Below, in pieces: positions 1 through 8,633 of a DNA stretch of 34,777 nt (its first letter is position 1; every line of letters starts with the position of its first letter). The stretch lies in NCBI GenBank assembly GCA_021782175.1, contig JAJXVL010000003.1:1-34777 (forward strand), given 5' to 3'. Both the position numbers and the translations under genes were made by a program. A model generated the notes under the pieces. The model was not told where the DNA came from. It did no database searches and saw only the letters and a program-made list of their open reading frames with translations. Source of the DNA: a bacterium. GTDB lineage: Bacteria > Patescibacteriota > Minisyncoccia > Phycocordibacterales > PALSA-1337.

Positions 1-13
1 AATCCGCAAAGCT

Positions 14-523
14 ATGAACAATTTAAAGCGCTTATTGACGCAGCCGCTCGCTGAAGTCGGCTCAGTCGTCCTGGGGATTTTCCTCCTGGTCGCGATTATC
101 GGTTTTGCCGACGCTTCCTATCTGACCGTGGAGCATTATCTCGGCGTAGTGCCGCCATGTACTCTCGAACAGGGTTGTGAAGTCGTCCTGACCAGTGGCT
201 ATTCCGTGCTTTTTGGTGTGCCAACTTCACTCCTGGGGGCTCTGTATTATCTAGCAGTGGCGACCGGCGCTTTTTTCTATCTGGAGTCCAAACATGGCCA
301 AGGAAAGGTGGCAGCTCATCATAGTGCCATCCTCCGGTGGACGCTTGTGGCCACCGCTCTCGGTTTCGGCATGTCTCTGTGGTTTGTTTATCTGCAGCTC
401 TTCATCCTCCACTCCATCTGCGTGTACTGCATGGGTTCGGCTACGAGCTCAACCGTCCTGTTCCTCCTGGCTCTCTGGATGCTGCACAAGCACACTTCCC
501 AAAATCATGAAAAACAAAATTGA
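14..523 (+). CDS. Vitamin K epoxide reductase (VKOR) family membrane protein
   Basis: Multi-TM protein with the VKOR pattern: ADASYLTVEHY, PCTLEQGCEVVLTSGYSVLFGVPTSLLGALYY, and the CVYC redox motif. Confidence 0.9.
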   Translation: MNNLKRLLTQPLAEVGSVVLGIFLLVAIIGFADASYLTVEHYLGVVPPCTLEQGCEVVLTSGYSVLFGVPTSLLGALYYLAVATGAFFYLESKHGQGKVAAHHSAILRWTLVATALGFGMSLWFVYLQLFILHSICVYCMGSATSSTVLFLLALWMLHKHTSQNHEKQN

Positions 524-1382
524 AGTTCTCGCGACCAACGGCAGTGCCGACTATGAACTGATCGACTCCGGCGAGGGTGAGAAGCTCGAACGGTACGGCC
601 AGTATCTGCTCGCCCGGCCGGATCCGCAGGCTCTGTGGGCCAAGCGCCAAACAGCGGCTGTCTGGAAAAAAGCCGATGCCTACTTCATTCGTGATAGCGA
701 CAAAGCCGAATGGACTTTCCGTGGCCAGGTGCCGCCGGAATGGCCGATTGATTTTGGTGGTCTGCGCATGCTTATCAAACCTTCGGCTTTCAAACATACC
801 GGCCTTTTTCCGGAACAGGCGGCCAACTGGGATTGGTTGCGTCAAAAAATCGCCGGTCATAGCGATATTGAGGTTTTGAATCTCTTCGGTTATACCGGCG
901 GTGCTTCGCTAGCTTGCGCGGAAGCCGGCGCCAAAGTGGTCCATATCGATGGTTCGCGCGCGGCCGTGACTTGGGCTCGTGAAAACGCCTCTCTCTCCGG
1001 CCTCGCGGAAAAGCCGATCCGTTGGATTATTGAGGATGCCCGACTCTTCGTGGAGAGGGAAATCCGACGGGGCCGACACTATGACGGCATCATCATGGAT
1101 CCGCCGGCTTTCGGGCACGGTCCGGACAAGGAACTTTGGAAAATTGAGGAAGATCTCCTGCCGCTCATCGAGAACTGCCGGAAACTCTTGAAGCCCAACC
1201 CCCGCTTCTTCCTCATCAACGGTTATGCGGCCGGCTATTCAGCTGTGGCTTATCAGAATATTTTGCGACCACTAGAAGAACAGTTTGGCGGAAAAACAGA
1301 GATAGGGGAGCTGACCATCGCCGAGAAGGATAGTGAGCGACTCTTGCCTTGCGGTATCTTTGCCCGCTGGTCGGCCAAATAA
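507..1382 (+). CDS. Class I SAM-dependent methyltransferase, RlmI/RlmK-like
   Basis: NLFGYTGGASLACAEAGAKVVHID SAM-binding motif and MDPPAFGHG catalytic motif. ATG at 507 overlaps the VKOR end; the longer upstream ORF is antisense-like read-through. Confidence 0.85.
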   Translation: MKNKIEVLATNGSADYELIDSGEGEKLERYGQYLLARPDPQALWAKRQTAAVWKKADAYFIRDSDKAEWTFRGQVPPEWPIDFGGLRMLIKPSAFKHTGLFPEQAANWDWLRQKIAGHSDIEVLNLFGYTGGASLACAEAGAKVVHIDGSRAAVTWARENASLSGLAEKPIRWIIEDARLFVEREIRRGRHYDGIIMDPPAFGHGPDKELWKIEEDLLPLIENCRKLLKPNPRFFLINGYAAGYSAVAYQNILRPLEEQFGGKTEIGELTIAEKDSERLLPCGIFARWSAK

Positions 1383-1400
1383 TCCAGGCCAGCCAAAAGT

Positions 1401-1432
1401 AAAATAAAAAAGCGCCGCCGATTGGCCGCGCT
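1401..1432 (-). terminator. Rho-independent terminator of the minus-strand hypothetical gene
   Basis: On the minus strand: AGCGCGGCC-AATC-GGCGGCGCT followed by TTTTTATTTTAC. Confidence 0.7.
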
Positions 1433-1468
1433 AGAAAACTCTCGAACGATCCTCATTCCGAAACCGAT

Positions 1469-2005
1469 TCAATGTCGGAGCAATATCCGGATGTCCGTGA
1501 TGATCTCCGTGAAGTTGCGTGTAGAACGCTCCTCGAAGTCCTCCACATCATCCTTCTCAAATGGTACATACCAGAAGGCTTCGCGTCGCCCTTCTTTCCT
1601 TTCAGAAAGAGGGTCCATCATGGCGATAATGTGATCATAGATGGGCACATGCATGGCCCTGATGACCACATCGCAAACATACCCTCTGGCCTCAGAGTCG
1701 GCTCGTTGTGTCCTGTGAGAGAGATGCATCCCGTTGTCATCGGGGTAGTTTATTTCACTGAAACTGATCGGCTCCAGCAAATGCTCATCCCTGAACAAGA
1801 ACAAGGAGTATGTTCGCCGATCTGGCCTCAGCTCTCTGATCTGGAAGTTTATCGCGGCCTGTTCTTTTTCGTTGCGTAACATCATTTCGCCCTTCAGGGC
1901 GGGCAGACGCTGTTTACCCATGCAAGTTTTTTCCAACAGGAAGAAATAGCCAAAAGGCCACTCTCTCGAAGGCACGCCTTCCATTTCTTGTGACGCGGTA
2001 CTCAT
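1469..2005 (-). CDS. Hypothetical protein (178 aa), no family recognised
   Basis: ORF with a strong SD (AGGAGGT, 7 nt before the ATG), a TTGACT-17-TAGGAT promoter on the minus strand and a downstream terminator; preferred over the overlapping plus ORF 1472..1879. Confidence 0.75.
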   Translation of the reverse strand: MSTASQEMEGVPSREWPFGYFFLLEKTCMGKQRLPALKGEMMLRNEKEQAAINFQIRELRPDRRTYSLFLFRDEHLLEPISFSEINYPDDNGMHLSHRTQRADSEARGYVCDVVIRAMHVPIYDHIIAMMDPLSERKEGRREAFWYVPFEKDDVEDFEERSTRNFTEIITDIRILLRH

Positions 2006-2091
2006 GGTCAGACCTCCTTTTTTTGGTTTTTTGGTACAAATTCAAGAATATCCTACCCTCGACACTGCAAGTAGTCAAAGTGTGTTATCTT

Positions 2092-2961
2092 ATGTCCATG
2101 AGTCATATTATTCTCGATGGTCGCATGGTGCGCGAAGCCAGACTGCCGGCTCTGAAGGAGTTTTTTGGTGGCTTGGCCAAGCCACCAGTCATGACTATTA
2201 TCCAGGTCGGCGATCGGCCTGATTCGACGGCCTTCATCAGAGCCAAGAGTACTTTTGCGACCAAGATCGGCGTGACCGTGAGACATATTCATCTGCCAGA
2301 AAGCATAACCCAAGCGGAACTCCTGGATGTCATTGCCGAAAACAATAGAGCAGTCGATGTTCAAGGGATCATCGTGCAATTACCTCTGCCTTTGTCATTG
2401 GATCAGGAAGCTGTGATTGAAGCTATCGATCCATCCAAGGATGCCGACGGTCTCTCGGCCGCCAATGTCAAACGCTGGCTCTCCGGTCATCCCGCGGCTC
2501 TCTATCCAGCCACTACCCGCGGTGTGCGCGAACTCCTGGCGCATTATCAGATTGAAATTTTTGGACGCAAAGTGGCGATCGTTGGCCGTTCAATGCTGGT
2601 GGGGAAGCCGCTCGCGGCCTGGGCCTTGAATGAGAACGCTACTGTCATCATTTGCCACAGCAAGACATCAGACTTGGTGGCGGAAACCAAACAAGCTGAC
2701 ATCGTGATTGTCGCCGCAGGCCGGCCGGGACTTGTCAGTGCCAAGCATCTCAAACCAGGAGCGGTCGTTGTGGATGTGGGAATCAATACGATTCAAGGAG
2801 AAAAACTCGAGGAAGAAGTCGGTCGGCGACTGGTCGGTGATGTGGATTTCGATTCGGCTAGCACGGTAGTTTCGGCGATTTCGCCTGTACCCGGCGGCGT
2901 CGGGCCAATGACGGTCCTGGCCCTTTTCGAAAATTTGGCTGACCTGATCAGGAAGTATTAA
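2092..2961 (+). CDS. folD: Bifunctional methylenetetrahydrofolate dehydrogenase / methenyltetrahydrofolate cyclohydrolase
   Basis: VQGIIVQLPLP, PATTRGVRELL, VGRSMLVGKPLA, SAISPVPGGVGPMTV signatures. Start at 2092 or 2098. Confidence 0.97.
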   Translation: MSMSHIILDGRMVREARLPALKEFFGGLAKPPVMTIIQVGDRPDSTAFIRAKSTFATKIGVTVRHIHLPESITQAELLDVIAENNRAVDVQGIIVQLPLPLSLDQEAVIEAIDPSKDADGLSAANVKRWLSGHPAALYPATTRGVRELLAHYQIEIFGRKVAIVGRSMLVGKPLAAWALNENATVIICHSKTSDLVAETKQADIVIVAAGRPGLVSAKHLKPGAVVVDVGINTIQGEKLEEEVGRRLVGDVDFDSASTVVSAISPVPGGVGPMTVLALFENLADLIRKY

Positions 2962-3010
2962 AGGATCACGCCTTCTTCCTCACACACGATCCTTGATCAG
3001 AGACGCGAGA

Positions 3011-3112
3011 GAGCCCTAGCATATCCTTTTGTACCAAAGCCGAAGGTCGTGCCGAAACAATCGATGAAGGTCCGGCAGGTTCGTTTTGGTACAAAAGGAT
3101 ATGCTAGGGCTC
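3011..3112. repeat. Long imperfect hairpin with a 28-bp perfect inverted repeat
   Basis: GAGCCCTAGCATATCCTTTTGTACCAAA (3011-3038) is the exact reverse complement of 3085-3112; CGAA/TTCG and GCCG/CGGC extend it inward. Confidence 0.9.
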
Positions 3113-3166
3113 AGCACCCAATGCTTCCGGTGATTCTGGTGTTGATGAAGAATGATGGCACACCTC

Positions 3167-3745
3167 CTAACTACCATTAGCTGTGCTATCACCCGCGCAA
3201 CCAGGTTGATTCCAATTATCTGGGCAACTTCCAGCATTGCATTGCTCGCTTTGGGAAGAGGCATTATTGCTGCCAATACAATAAAAGATTCCCTTATAAG
3301 GTAACCAAACCAGAAGTGACAGGCGAGGATAAGTCGGTGCCCCCCAGGAACTTTCCCAGAAGGTATAACCACCATCGGCACCATTCTCGAGATTGGCAAT
3401 CTTCTGGCAGGCCGCGATAAGGGCAGCCTGGTTCGAAGTGCCAGAATAATAACTGGAACAAGTGCTGGCGTCGCCGGGCCAGAGCGACGCATAGTGAGCT
3501 GAATAATTCTGGGTCGACAGGGAATCAGCCTGAGCCATGCGCATCATCGAAATGGCAGTCTCGATGATTGAAGTATCATTGGCTTTGCCGCGGGCGCTAT
3601 TCAGAGAGACCAAGATGACTGAAGCCAAAATAGCGATGATGGAGATGACCACCAGAAGTTCAATGAGCGTAAAACCACGACGCCATCCAGTCTCGGGCTG
3701 AAGTTGTCTTATTGCTCGAAAGTCGCGGGGACGATAGAATATCAT
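3167..3745 (-). CDS. Type IV prepilin-like protein (N-terminal methylation motif), Cys-rich C-terminus
   Basis: RRGFTLIELLVVISIIAILASVILVSLNSARGKA prepilin signal; TATAAT 7 nt upstream of the ATG. Confidence 0.9.
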   Translation of the reverse strand: MIFYRPRDFRAIRQLQPETGWRRGFTLIELLVVISIIAILASVILVSLNSARGKANDTSIIETAISMMRMAQADSLSTQNYSAHYASLWPGDASTCSSYYSGTSNQAALIAACQKIANLENGADGGYTFWESSWGAPTYPRLSLLVWLPYKGIFYCIGSNNASSQSEQCNAGSCPDNWNQPGCAGDSTANGS

Positions 3746-3788
3746 CGAGTCAATTATACATTATTATTAAACTAAGCTAATTAATATC

Positions 3789-4595
3789 ATGCACACTCCT
3801 TCGAAATTTTGGCAGACAGCTATGGCCTTCCTGGCCGCTCTGACGATTTTGGCCCTGGTCTTCATCGTCAAAGAGATCAAGGCTATTGGCTATGTCGGAG
3901 CCAATCCCAATCAGACCAATACTATTACAGTCAGTGGTACTGGTGACGCTTTTGCCGCGCCGGATGTGGCCACTTTTACTTTCACGGTGACACAGACCGC
4001 CAAGACGGTGGCTGATGCCCAGACCGCGGCTACCAGTAAGATCAATGCCGCTCTCAAAGCTGTCCGCGACGGCGGCGTGGCTGACAAGGATATCTCCACG
4101 CAGTCCTACAATATCAACCCGCATTATGAGTATCAGAATGCTGTTTGTCCGGCTTCGACCACTGTCGGCGGTACGACTTATTGTCCGCCTGGTCGTCAGG
4201 TCTTGACCGGTTATGATGTCTCGGAAACGGTTCAGGTCAAGGTTCGTGATTTGAGCCAGGCTGGCACGCTCTTCTCGGCCATTGGGGCCTTGAATGTGGA
4301 GAGCGTCAATGGTCTGACTTTCTCGGTGGATGATCCGACGGCTGTCCAGGCCGAGGCCCGCGCCAAGGCTATCGCTGACGCCAGGACCAAGGCCAAGGAA
4401 TTGGCGGAGCAGCTCGGTGTCGAGCTCGGTCCGGTCATGAGCTTCTCAGAGAATAATGGTTCGTACCCGCGGCCCATGGTCTACGGTATGGGTGTATCTG
4501 ATGTGATGTCATCCAAGGCAGTGATGGCTCCGGAAGTACCGACCGGTGAACAGAAGGTGACTGACAATGTCTCGATCACTTATGGGATTGAGTAG
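3789..4595 (+). CDS. SIMPL-domain (DUF541) secreted/periplasmic-type protein
   Basis: N-terminal TM, NTITVSGTGDAFAAPDVATFTFTV, YDVSETVQVKVRDL, ARAKAIADARTKAKELAEQLGVELG. Confidence 0.9.
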   Translation: MHTPSKFWQTAMAFLAALTILALVFIVKEIKAIGYVGANPNQTNTITVSGTGDAFAAPDVATFTFTVTQTAKTVADAQTAATSKINAALKAVRDGGVADKDISTQSYNINPHYEYQNAVCPASTTVGGTTYCPPGRQVLTGYDVSETVQVKVRDLSQAGTLFSAIGALNVESVNGLTFSVDDPTAVQAEARAKAIADARTKAKELAEQLGVELGPVMSFSENNGSYPRPMVYGMGVSDVMSSKAVMAPEVPTGEQKVTDNVSITYGIE

Positions 4596-4624
4596 TTTGT
4601 AATCACTCAAATTCGAGCAAAAAG

Positions 4625-4652
4625 CCCCGCGACCAAAAAGCGCGGGTTTTTT
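4625..4652 (+). terminator. Rho-independent terminator after the SIMPL-domain gene
   Basis: CCCGCG-accaaaaag-CGCGGG-TTTTTT. Confidence 0.85.
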
Positions 4653-4691
4653 GTTGATTGATTGGTCAGTAGGGTCTTCGATAACGTTGTG

Positions 4692-4720
4692 TTGACGACC
4701 CCGCCAAACGGGTGTATTAT
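4692..4720 (+). promoter_or_regulatory. Sigma70-like promoter of secE-nusG-rplK
   Basis: TTGACG (4692-4697), 17 nt, TATTAT (4715-4720). Confidence 0.8.
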
Positions 4721-4733
4721 ATTGTTTGTAAGG

Positions 4734-4750
4734 CCCCGCAGGGGTTTTTT
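4734..4750 (+). promoter_or_regulatory. Short GC hairpin plus T-run inside the secE 5' leader (possible attenuator)
   Basis: CCCC-GCA-GGGG-TTTTTT between the promoter and the secE ATG. Confidence 0.5.
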
Positions 4751-4764
4751 AATACTCCAAAAAC

Positions 4765-4944
4765 ATGGGAATCAATCAATACATCAAGGACACACAAGCA
4801 GAGATGAGTCATGTCAACTGGCCGACCAGGGAACAGACCATCGTCTTCACGGTCGAGGTCATCGTTATTTCTATTGCCACTGCCATCTTGCTCGGTGTTT
4901 CCGATTTTGTCTTTTCCAAGTTGCTCACGCTGCTTTTCCATTAA
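4765..4944 (+). CDS. secE: Preprotein translocase subunit SecE (59 aa)
   Basis: MGINQYIKDTQAEMSHVNWPTREQTIVFTVEVIVISIATAILLGVSDFVFSKLLTLLFH; directly upstream of nusG. Below the length cutoff of the supplied ORF track. Confidence 0.93.
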   Translation: MGINQYIKDTQAEMSHVNWPTREQTIVFTVEVIVISIATAILLGVSDFVFSKLLTLLFH

Positions 4945-4965
4945 TAGATCCATTTTTCCAAGACT

Positions 4966-5511
4966 ATGGCCAAACAACAAATCACTGGCGAGCGCAATTG
5001 GTACGCCATCCATACTTATGCCGGCTATGAGAATGCCGTGGCGCGCAATCTGAAGCAGCGCATCGAGTCTCTCGGCATGGACGACAAGATCTTTGCCGTA
5101 GTGGTACCGACCGAGAAGAAGATCAAGGTCAAGAGCGGCAAGCGCGTCGAAGAAGAAGAGAAGATCTACCCGGGTTATGTTCTGGTGGATATGGTGGTGA
5201 CGGATGATTCCTGGTATGTGGTACGCAACACGCCGCGCGTGACCGGCTTCGTCGGATCAGGCGTCTTCCCGGTGCCACTCGACAAGGCCGAAGTTGATTC
5301 TCTCTTTGCCCGTATGAATAGCTCTGAGACGGAACATGCGATCGACCTGGTGCCCGGGGACTTGGTCAAGGTCGCTGACGGACCCTTCAAGGATTTCGAG
5401 GGCAAGGTTGGCGAGGTTGATACTCAGCGCGGCAAGATCAAGGTCTTGGTCTCAATGTTCGGCCGCGAAACGCCGGTCGAGCTCGATTTCTTGCAAGTCA
5501 AGAAGGTATAA
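4966..5511 (+). CDS. nusG: Transcription termination/antitermination factor NusG
   Basis: NWYAIHTYAGYENAVARNL, YPGYVLVDM, PRVTGFVG, VADGPFKDFEGKVGEVD (KOW). Confidence 0.98.
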   Translation: MAKQQITGERNWYAIHTYAGYENAVARNLKQRIESLGMDDKIFAVVVPTEKKIKVKSGKRVEEEEKIYPGYVLVDMVVTDDSWYVVRNTPRVTGFVGSGVFPVPLDKAEVDSLFARMNSSETEHAIDLVPGDLVKVADGPFKDFEGKVGEVDTQRGKIKVLVSMFGRETPVELDFLQVKKV

Positions 5512-5560
5512 GCTAAGGTATATGGCGCTGCTTCAATAAGTTTCGCTTCCAATCAATAAT

Positions 5561-5983
5561 ATGGCCAAGAAAATCATCAAGAAAGTCAAAGTGATCGCTC
5601 CGGCCGGCAAAGCTACGCCGGCCCCACCACTCGGTCCGACCCTCGGTCAGGCCGGTGTGAATATCGGTGACTTCACCAAGAAGTTCAACGACGCCACCAA
5701 GGCGATGGGTAACGATATGATCCCGGTGGTCATCTCTGTATACGAAGATCGTACTTACGATTTTGTCCTGAAAACGCCGCCGACATCGAGCTTGATCTTG
5801 AAGGCTCTCGGCAAGGAAAAAGGCTCCGGCAAACCGAACCTCTCGAAGATCGGTACTCTCACCAAGGCTCAACTCAAGGAGATTGCTGAGAAGAAGCTGC
5901 CTGACTTGAATGCTACTGACATCGAGGCCGCCATGAAAGTCGTGGCTGGCACGGCTCGTCAGATGGGTGTCGATGTGAAGTAG
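5561..5983 (+). CDS. rplK: 50S ribosomal protein L11
   Basis: [30 protein letters not shown] ... [10 protein letters not shown]. Confidence 0.98.
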   Translation: MAKKIIKKVKVIAPAGKATPAPPLGPTLGQAGVNIGDFTKKFNDATKAMGNDMIPVVISVYEDRTYDFVLKTPPTSSLILKALGKEKGSGKPNLSKIGTLTKAQLKEIAEKKLPDLNATDIEAAMKVVAGTARQMGVDVK

Positions 5984-6035
5984 TGTCTAGATACTTTTTG
6001 ATTAGTTACAAATTGTAGTTTTTCGAGCAAGTACA

Positions 6036-6148
6036 AAGCAGTCATGAAATTGGTCGAGAGGACCCCACGAGCGCGACTGGCGCGAGTGCAGAGGAATTTC
6101 CCAGCAGGGAAATTCCGTGTCCTCGAGGTCAATTTCATGACTGCTTTT
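6036..6148. ncRNA. Candidate structured RNA: three-way junction between convergent genes
   Basis: P1: 18-bp perfect arms 6036-6053/6131-6148 plus GAGGAC/GTCCTC. P2: CAC-GA-GCGC-gactg-GCGC-GA-GTG (6067-6089). P3: GGAATTTCCC-AGCA-GGGAAATTCC (6094-6117). Confidence 0.55.
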
Positions 6149-6188
6149 GAGCTAAAGATAACTTCCTGGTCGTGAGATCGGAGTTTTT

Positions 6189-6698
6189 TTATTTCTTGAC
6201 CTCGTAAGTGAGGAAAAGGGTACCGGTGGCTGTGCGCTCAGTTTCGATGAGCTCTAAACGAACTTCCGGTATCTCTTCAAAAAGTTTGATGCCGCGACCA
6301 AAGAGGACCGGCTCAATTGTGATATAGAGCCGGTCGATGAGGCCAGCTTTGAGGAAGAGGGTATAGATAGAGGCGCCGCCGCAGATAGCTACTTCACGGA
6401 AGCCGCGGTCTTCGAGTTCATGGAGCAATTCGGCTGGAGTCTTGTTCGTTGTCTCCACACCAGCCGGTAAATCAGTGAACTGCCGGCGGCTGTAGACAAT
6501 ATTCAGCCGCTCCTTGAGCGGCCGACTACCGAAAGTCTGCCAAGTCTTGGATCCCATGATACAAACGCCCGCTGCCTTGGTCAGAGAGACGAAGCGAGTC
6601 TTGTCCTCCGGACTGGTCCAGGCTGTCGAAGGAGCCGTGGAATCCCTAGCGATGAAGCCGTCAGCGGAGAGGGCGGCGATCAGGAATGCTTTTATCAT
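6189..6698 (-). CDS. Dihydrofolate reductase family protein
   Basis: MIKAFLIAALSADGFIARD, MGSKTWQTFGSRPLKERLNIVYSR, ICGGASIYTLFLKAGLIDRLYITIEPVLFGRGIKLFEE; TATAAT 8 nt upstream of the ATG. Confidence 0.9.
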   Translation of the reverse strand: MIKAFLIAALSADGFIARDSTAPSTAWTSPEDKTRFVSLTKAAGVCIMGSKTWQTFGSRPLKERLNIVYSRRQFTDLPAGVETTNKTPAELLHELEDRGFREVAICGGASIYTLFLKAGLIDRLYITIEPVLFGRGIKLFEEIPEVRLELIETERTATGTLFLTYEVKK

Positions 6699-6736
6699 TG
6701 AGATGTATTATACTATTTTTTGTAATCATCACTACT

Positions 6737-7270
6737 ATGAAGAATGAAGAACACAAATACCACCGACCGTCCTGGGATGAATATTTCATGTCGATCGCTG
6801 AGCTAGTCGGTAGTCGCGGCACTTGTGATCGTGGTCGCTCCGGCTGTGTCATTGTCAGGGACAAACGTATCTTGGTGACGGGCTATGTCGGCTCACCGGC
6901 TGGTCTGCCGCATTGTGATGAAGTCGGTCACGAAATGCACAAGGTGGTCAACGAGGATGGCTCCACTTCTGAGCACTGTATCCGCACCGCTCACGCCGAG
7001 CAGAATGCTATTGCCCAAGCCGCCAAGATCGGCATTTCGGTGGATGGCGCCACGGTCTATTGTCACATGACGCCTTGCTATACCTGCGCCAAGATCCTGA
7101 TCAACGCCGGCATCAAGAAGGTCGTGGCCGCCAAGGACTATCATGCCAGCAAACGTACCAAGGAGATTTTCGAAGCCTGTGGTCTGAAATTGCAGATCGT
7201 CAACAAGGAAGTAGAGAACTACAACCAAGATCGTTTTGCCGCCAAAGTGGAAGAAGCCGCCCAGAAATAA
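6737..7270 (+). CDS. Deoxycytidylate (dCMP) deaminase
   Basis: Zinc motifs HAEQNAIAQAAK and PCYTCAKILINAGIKKVV; RPSWDEYFMSIAELVGSRGTCDR. Confidence 0.93.
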   Translation: MKNEEHKYHRPSWDEYFMSIAELVGSRGTCDRGRSGCVIVRDKRILVTGYVGSPAGLPHCDEVGHEMHKVVNEDGSTSEHCIRTAHAEQNAIAQAAKIGISVDGATVYCHMTPCYTCAKILINAGIKKVVAAKDYHASKRTKEIFEACGLKLQIVNKEVENYNQDRFAAKVEEAAQK

Positions 7271-7279
7271 TCAGCTCAG

Positions 7280-7702
7280 ATGAAAATCCGCATCAAAAAA
7301 CTTCATCCTGACGCGCAGATTCCGCAGTATGCCAATCCGGGCGATGCAGGCATGGACCTCTTCACAGTAGAACCCTTTGAGCTAGAGCCGGGCGAACGCA
7401 AATCAGTGCCCCTCGGTCTGGCTCTGGAAATTCCAGACGGTTATGTGGGTCTGATCTGGGACAAGAGCGGCCTTTCCCACAAGTATGGTCTCAAGAACTT
7501 TGGCGGCGTGATCGATTCCGGTTATCGCGGGGAAGTGCATGCCGGCATCATGAATCTCTCAGACAAATATTTCAGTTTTGAAAAAGGCCACAAGATCGCC
7601 CAACTCCTGATCCAAAAAGTAGACCGGATCTCCTTCGAGGAAGCCGAATCTCTCTCAGAAACTTCGCGTGGTCAGAACGGTTTTGGTAGCAGTGGCCGCT
7701 AA
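7280..7702 (+). CDS. dut: dUTP diphosphatase
   Basis: NPGDAGMDLFTVE, IWDKSGLSHKYGLKNFGGVIDSGYRGEVHAGIMN, GHKIAQLLI, GFGSSGR. Confidence 0.97.
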   Translation: MKIRIKKLHPDAQIPQYANPGDAGMDLFTVEPFELEPGERKSVPLGLALEIPDGYVGLIWDKSGLSHKYGLKNFGGVIDSGYRGEVHAGIMNLSDKYFSFEKGHKIAQLLIQKVDRISFEEAESLSETSRGQNGFGSSGR

Positions 7703-7711
7703 ACAAAAGCT

Positions 7712-8560
7712 CTAGACAGCCATTTTGGCCTTGATCGGCGGATGGTGCTGGTAGTTTTCTAGCTTGACCCAGTTGTAGATATCATCTGGTGTCTGGAGTT
7801 TTTGCACCTCTATATCAGAGAGGCTCTTGAGTTCCGGATTGAGCCAGAGCTTGGGCAGAGGTAGAGGTTCGCGGGAGAGCTGCTCCTTCACGGCCTCGAA
7901 ATGATCATGATAGATGTGGACATCGCCGAGAGTCAGGATGAGCTCGTCCGCTATGAGGCCGGTCATCTGAGCTACGAGGTGGAGCATCAGAGCGTAGGAA
8001 GCGATATTGAAAGGCACCCCCAGGAACATGTCACAGCTACGCTGGAACATGTGCAGGGAGAGCTTGCCGTTGGTCACGAAGAATTGGTAGATGATGTGGC
8101 AGGGCGGCAGAGCCATCTCATCCAGCTCCCCGGGGTTCCAGGCTGTGACGATCAAACGGCGGTCATTGGGATCTTTTTTGATTTTCTCAATTACCTGGGC
8201 GATCTGATCCACGGTGGTGCCGTCCGGTTTGCGCCAGGATCGCCATTGGACGCCGTAGATGCGACCGAGGTCACCATCGAATTTGGCTTTGGGTTTCCAA
8301 TAATCAGCGTTGGCATTGGCTGTCCAGATTTCGCAGCCAAGTTTCCTGAGAACATTGTTGTCGCTGTTGCCGGACATGAACCAGAAGAGTTCCGCGGCTA
8401 CACTGCGGAAAGCCAGCTTCTTGGTGGTGGTGGCGGGGAATCCGTCAGCCATGCGGAAACGTAGCTGTTTGGTGAATAGGCCTCTGGTCCAGCCATTGCG
8501 GCCTTCACGATCGGCACCGGTCTCCATAATCTCTCTGAGAAGTGAGTTGTAGTTGGTCAT
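7712..8560 (-). CDS. thyA: Thymidylate synthase
   Basis: SPLIT-type ThyA motifs: AELFWFMSGNSD, RIYGVQWRSWR, DPNDRRLIVTAWNPGELDEMALPPCHIIYQFFV, RSCDMFLGVPFNIASYALMLHLVA, GDVHIYHDH. Start at MTNYNSLLREI; TATAAT 6 nt upstream. Confidence 0.97.
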   Translation of the reverse strand: MTNYNSLLREIMETGADREGRNGWTRGLFTKQLRFRMADGFPATTTKKLAFRSVAAELFWFMSGNSDNNVLRKLGCEIWTANANADYWKPKAKFDGDLGRIYGVQWRSWRKPDGTTVDQIAQVIEKIKKDPNDRRLIVTAWNPGELDEMALPPCHIIYQFFVTNGKLSLHMFQRSCDMFLGVPFNIASYALMLHLVAQMTGLIADELILTLGDVHIYHDHFEAVKEQLSREPLPLPKLWLNPELKSLSDIEVQKLQTPDDIYNWVKLENYQHHPPIKAKMAV

Positions 8561-8633
8561 GGACTTATTATACCTGCTTGTTTTGTTTTTGGCAGTTGCT
8601 CTGTTAGGATTATTCCAGAAAATATCACCCACT

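Noticed and set aside
1472-1879. 135-aa plus-strand ORF opposite the hypothetical minus gene
   Set aside because: The minus ORF has the SD, promoter and terminator; the plus ORF has none.
6036-6148. Hammerhead ribozyme, since it is a three-way junction
   Set aside because: No CTGANGA/GAAA core residues at the junction.
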